NCBI RefSeq assembly: GCF_003463825.1
Contig: NZ_QSDY01000082.1
Span: forward strand, 1 to 6,734
Length of the DNA stretch: 6,734 bases
Source: Veillonella sp. AM51-8BH
GTDB taxonomy: Bacteria; Bacillota; Negativicutes; Veillonellales; Veillonellaceae
Reading direction: 5' to 3'
Under the pieces are notes generated by a model. The model was not told the DNA's origin. It searched no databases and was given only the letters and a program-made list of their open reading frames with translations. Positions 5,663-6,734 of this stretch are shown piece by piece. Positions within the stretch are counted from its first letter, which is position 1. Every line of letters starts with the position of its first letter. The position numbers and the translations under genes are program-made.

Positions 5663-6733
5663 AGTATTTCGATTTAATTTCTAACAATGAATCAAAAAAC
5701 GATGGATCAGGCAAGGCACCTAGGACACCTTTTTTATATTTATCAAGAAGATTGGTACTATCTCGAATGCCAGTGTTAGCAGTTGTAAAATCAGCCAATG
5801 AATATAGATATACTTGTTCTTCGTCTTTATGAACAAACCAAATTTGTTCTTTTCTAAATAGTTTTTTACAGTCTAATAAGGTTACATCATGTACCGTAAA
5901 CATAAGCTGTGCCATATCATTTAATTCATTATTAAAAAGAGCCACAATAGCGCGTGTTAAAGAAAAATGTAAACTACTATCCAATTCATCCACAATTAAA
6001 GTTCTACCTTCTTCTAAAGCCTCAATAATATAACTAGCTAAAGCAGCAATTTTTTTTGTTCCCGTAGAATCAAATATCATACTTGGCACTGGATGCCCTT
6101 TGTACACAGAAATTAACTTTAATTGATCTAACAATTGTTCAGGCAAAGCTAAGGCATGTTCGTCTGCAATAGCTTTACCATTCTTTCTTAATTTTATATC
6201 CATATCTGCTTCAGCATATTTAAAATCATCTAAATATACATCAGCTTGTTTAATAAAGTTAACAACCTTTTTCTGAATATTATTTTCATTCTTTAATAAT
6301 TTAATAGTTTGATCAATTGGAATATTATTCATATTAATAATATCTATCGAACTAGCAAATTCAGTAATAATTCGTTTAATCTCTGCCAGTTTACTAAACT
6401 TAGATGTATCAATAGCATGACACAACAAGGCTTTATTTGCAACTACTTCCATCAAAGATTCTACCTTAGGATCGATACATTTAAATTCTTGTTTTTTTAT
6501 ATCCTTTAAAATTAATGTATCTGACTTCTCATTGCTATATTCATCATAATATTTATGTACAAAATGTTCATATATGATTTCTTCTGATTGAGCATCATAC
6601 GTTATAGTTAATTCGCGTACTTCTTCTTTTCATATAAAAAAGTAATGCCTAATTCACAAATAGGATTATGTGTAAATAAATTAGGTAGTAAATGCGGCTC
6701 ATTATTTAATAAAATATCAATAATACTTGATAT
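5661..6733 (-). CDS. AAA_15 / RloA / AbiLi-type ATPase, partial (frameshifted, runs off right edge)
   Basis: About 357 C-terminal residues of an ABC-like ATPase of the kind found in abortive-infection systems (AbiL, RloAB, PARIS). Visible: a signature-like 'STGTKKIAALASYI' (nt 6068 onward, in place of the usual S-E-G-T), Walker B 'TLIVDELD' (6002-5979) followed by the D-loop-like 'SSLH', and the H-loop 'FTVHD' (5900-5886). Then come 'IWFVHKDEEQVYLYSLADFT' and a 'KGVLGALP' tail, both typical of AAA_15 proteins. Walker A and the start lie beyond 6734. A net one-base deletion near the T-run at 6627-6630 splits the frame: 'ELGITFLYEK' should continue as 'EEVRELTITYDAQSEE' but hits a TAA as written. 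The downstream piece alone can only begin at TTG/ATG near 6455-6452, which is mid-domain and has no RBS, so I treat it as one gene. Cytoplasmic; likely the sensor/regulator of the RloB-like protein encoded 9 nt downstream. Confidence 0.8.
6627..6630 (-). other. Frameshift site in the ATPase gene
   Basis: The minus-strand text TAT-GAA-AAG-AAG-AAG-TAC-GCG runs to a TAA. Adding one A to the AAAA run gives GAA-AAA-GAA-GAA-GTA-CGC (EKEEVR) and rejoins the long downstream frame. The phase change is exactly one lost base. Confidence 0.75.
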
Positions 6734-6734
6734 A

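Noticed and set aside
6449..6455. TTG/ATG start giving a stand-alone 264-residue ATPase
   Set aside because: In-frame coding extends upstream, no ribosome binding site is seen, and the protein would lack Walker A; the apparent start is created by the frameshift at 6627-6630.
6309..6509. 66-codon plus-strand frame opposite the ATPase
   Set aside because: It is antisense to a well-supported ATPase and its composition is that of AT-rich shadow sequence.
599..6630. Phase variation by homopolymer slippage
   Set aside because: The runs are only 2-4 bases long, far shorter than phase-variable tracts.
1..6734. tRNA, rRNA, CRISPR array or insertion sequence
   Set aside because: No cloverleaf, no regularly spaced repeats, and no transposase-like frame or terminal inverted repeats were seen.

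Overview
The window looks like an AT-rich accessory region of a diderm Firmicute, most likely Veillonella or a close Negativicutes relative. This rests on the character of the long filamentous haemagglutinin (CdiA/FHA-type) protein, including its 'SSTTQSAISDG' and 'ATKWN' blocks, which I recall from Veillonella adhesins; no search was run. Every supported gene is on the minus strand, so the biological reading direction is from high to low coordinates.

Region by region in transcription order: (1) 6733-5661, the C-terminal ~360 residues of an AAA_15 / RloA / AbiLi-type ABC-like ATPase, cut by the right edge of the window and carrying one frameshift; (2) 5651-5022, a RloB-like TOPRIM-type protein 9 nt downstream, closed by a clear Rho-independent terminator (4982-4952). 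Together these make a two-gene AbiL/RloAB-like phage-defence (abortive infection) operon. (3) 4928-863, a 5'-truncated cdiA/filamentous-haemagglutinin gene, about 1355 residues once two single-base deletions are repaired. It lacks the secretion signal and the TPS domain, and ends in a conserved pre-toxin block followed by a ~151-residue C-terminal toxin-like domain that I cannot assign. (4) 847-465, a small two-TM membrane protein 15 nt downstream, also frameshifted, which is the obvious immunity-protein candidate, followed by a strong hairpin (445-405). (5) 404-1, AT-rich DNA with no convincing gene, only short protein-like scraps and a palindrome.

Functionally the window joins an anti-phage module to an orphan contact-dependent inhibition (CDI) tail and its immunity gene. 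The cdiA fragment begins directly after the defence operon's terminator, so it is probably an orphan cassette or the remnant of a cdiA gene broken by insertion or recombination.

A major caveat: four of the five reading frames (ATPase, cdiA twice, immunity gene) are broken by what is in each case a net one-base deletion in or next to a short homopolymer. Repairing them restores continuous, family-consistent protein. That pattern argues for indel errors in the underlying assembly at least as strongly as for true gene decay, so the pseudogene status of these genes should not be taken at face value.
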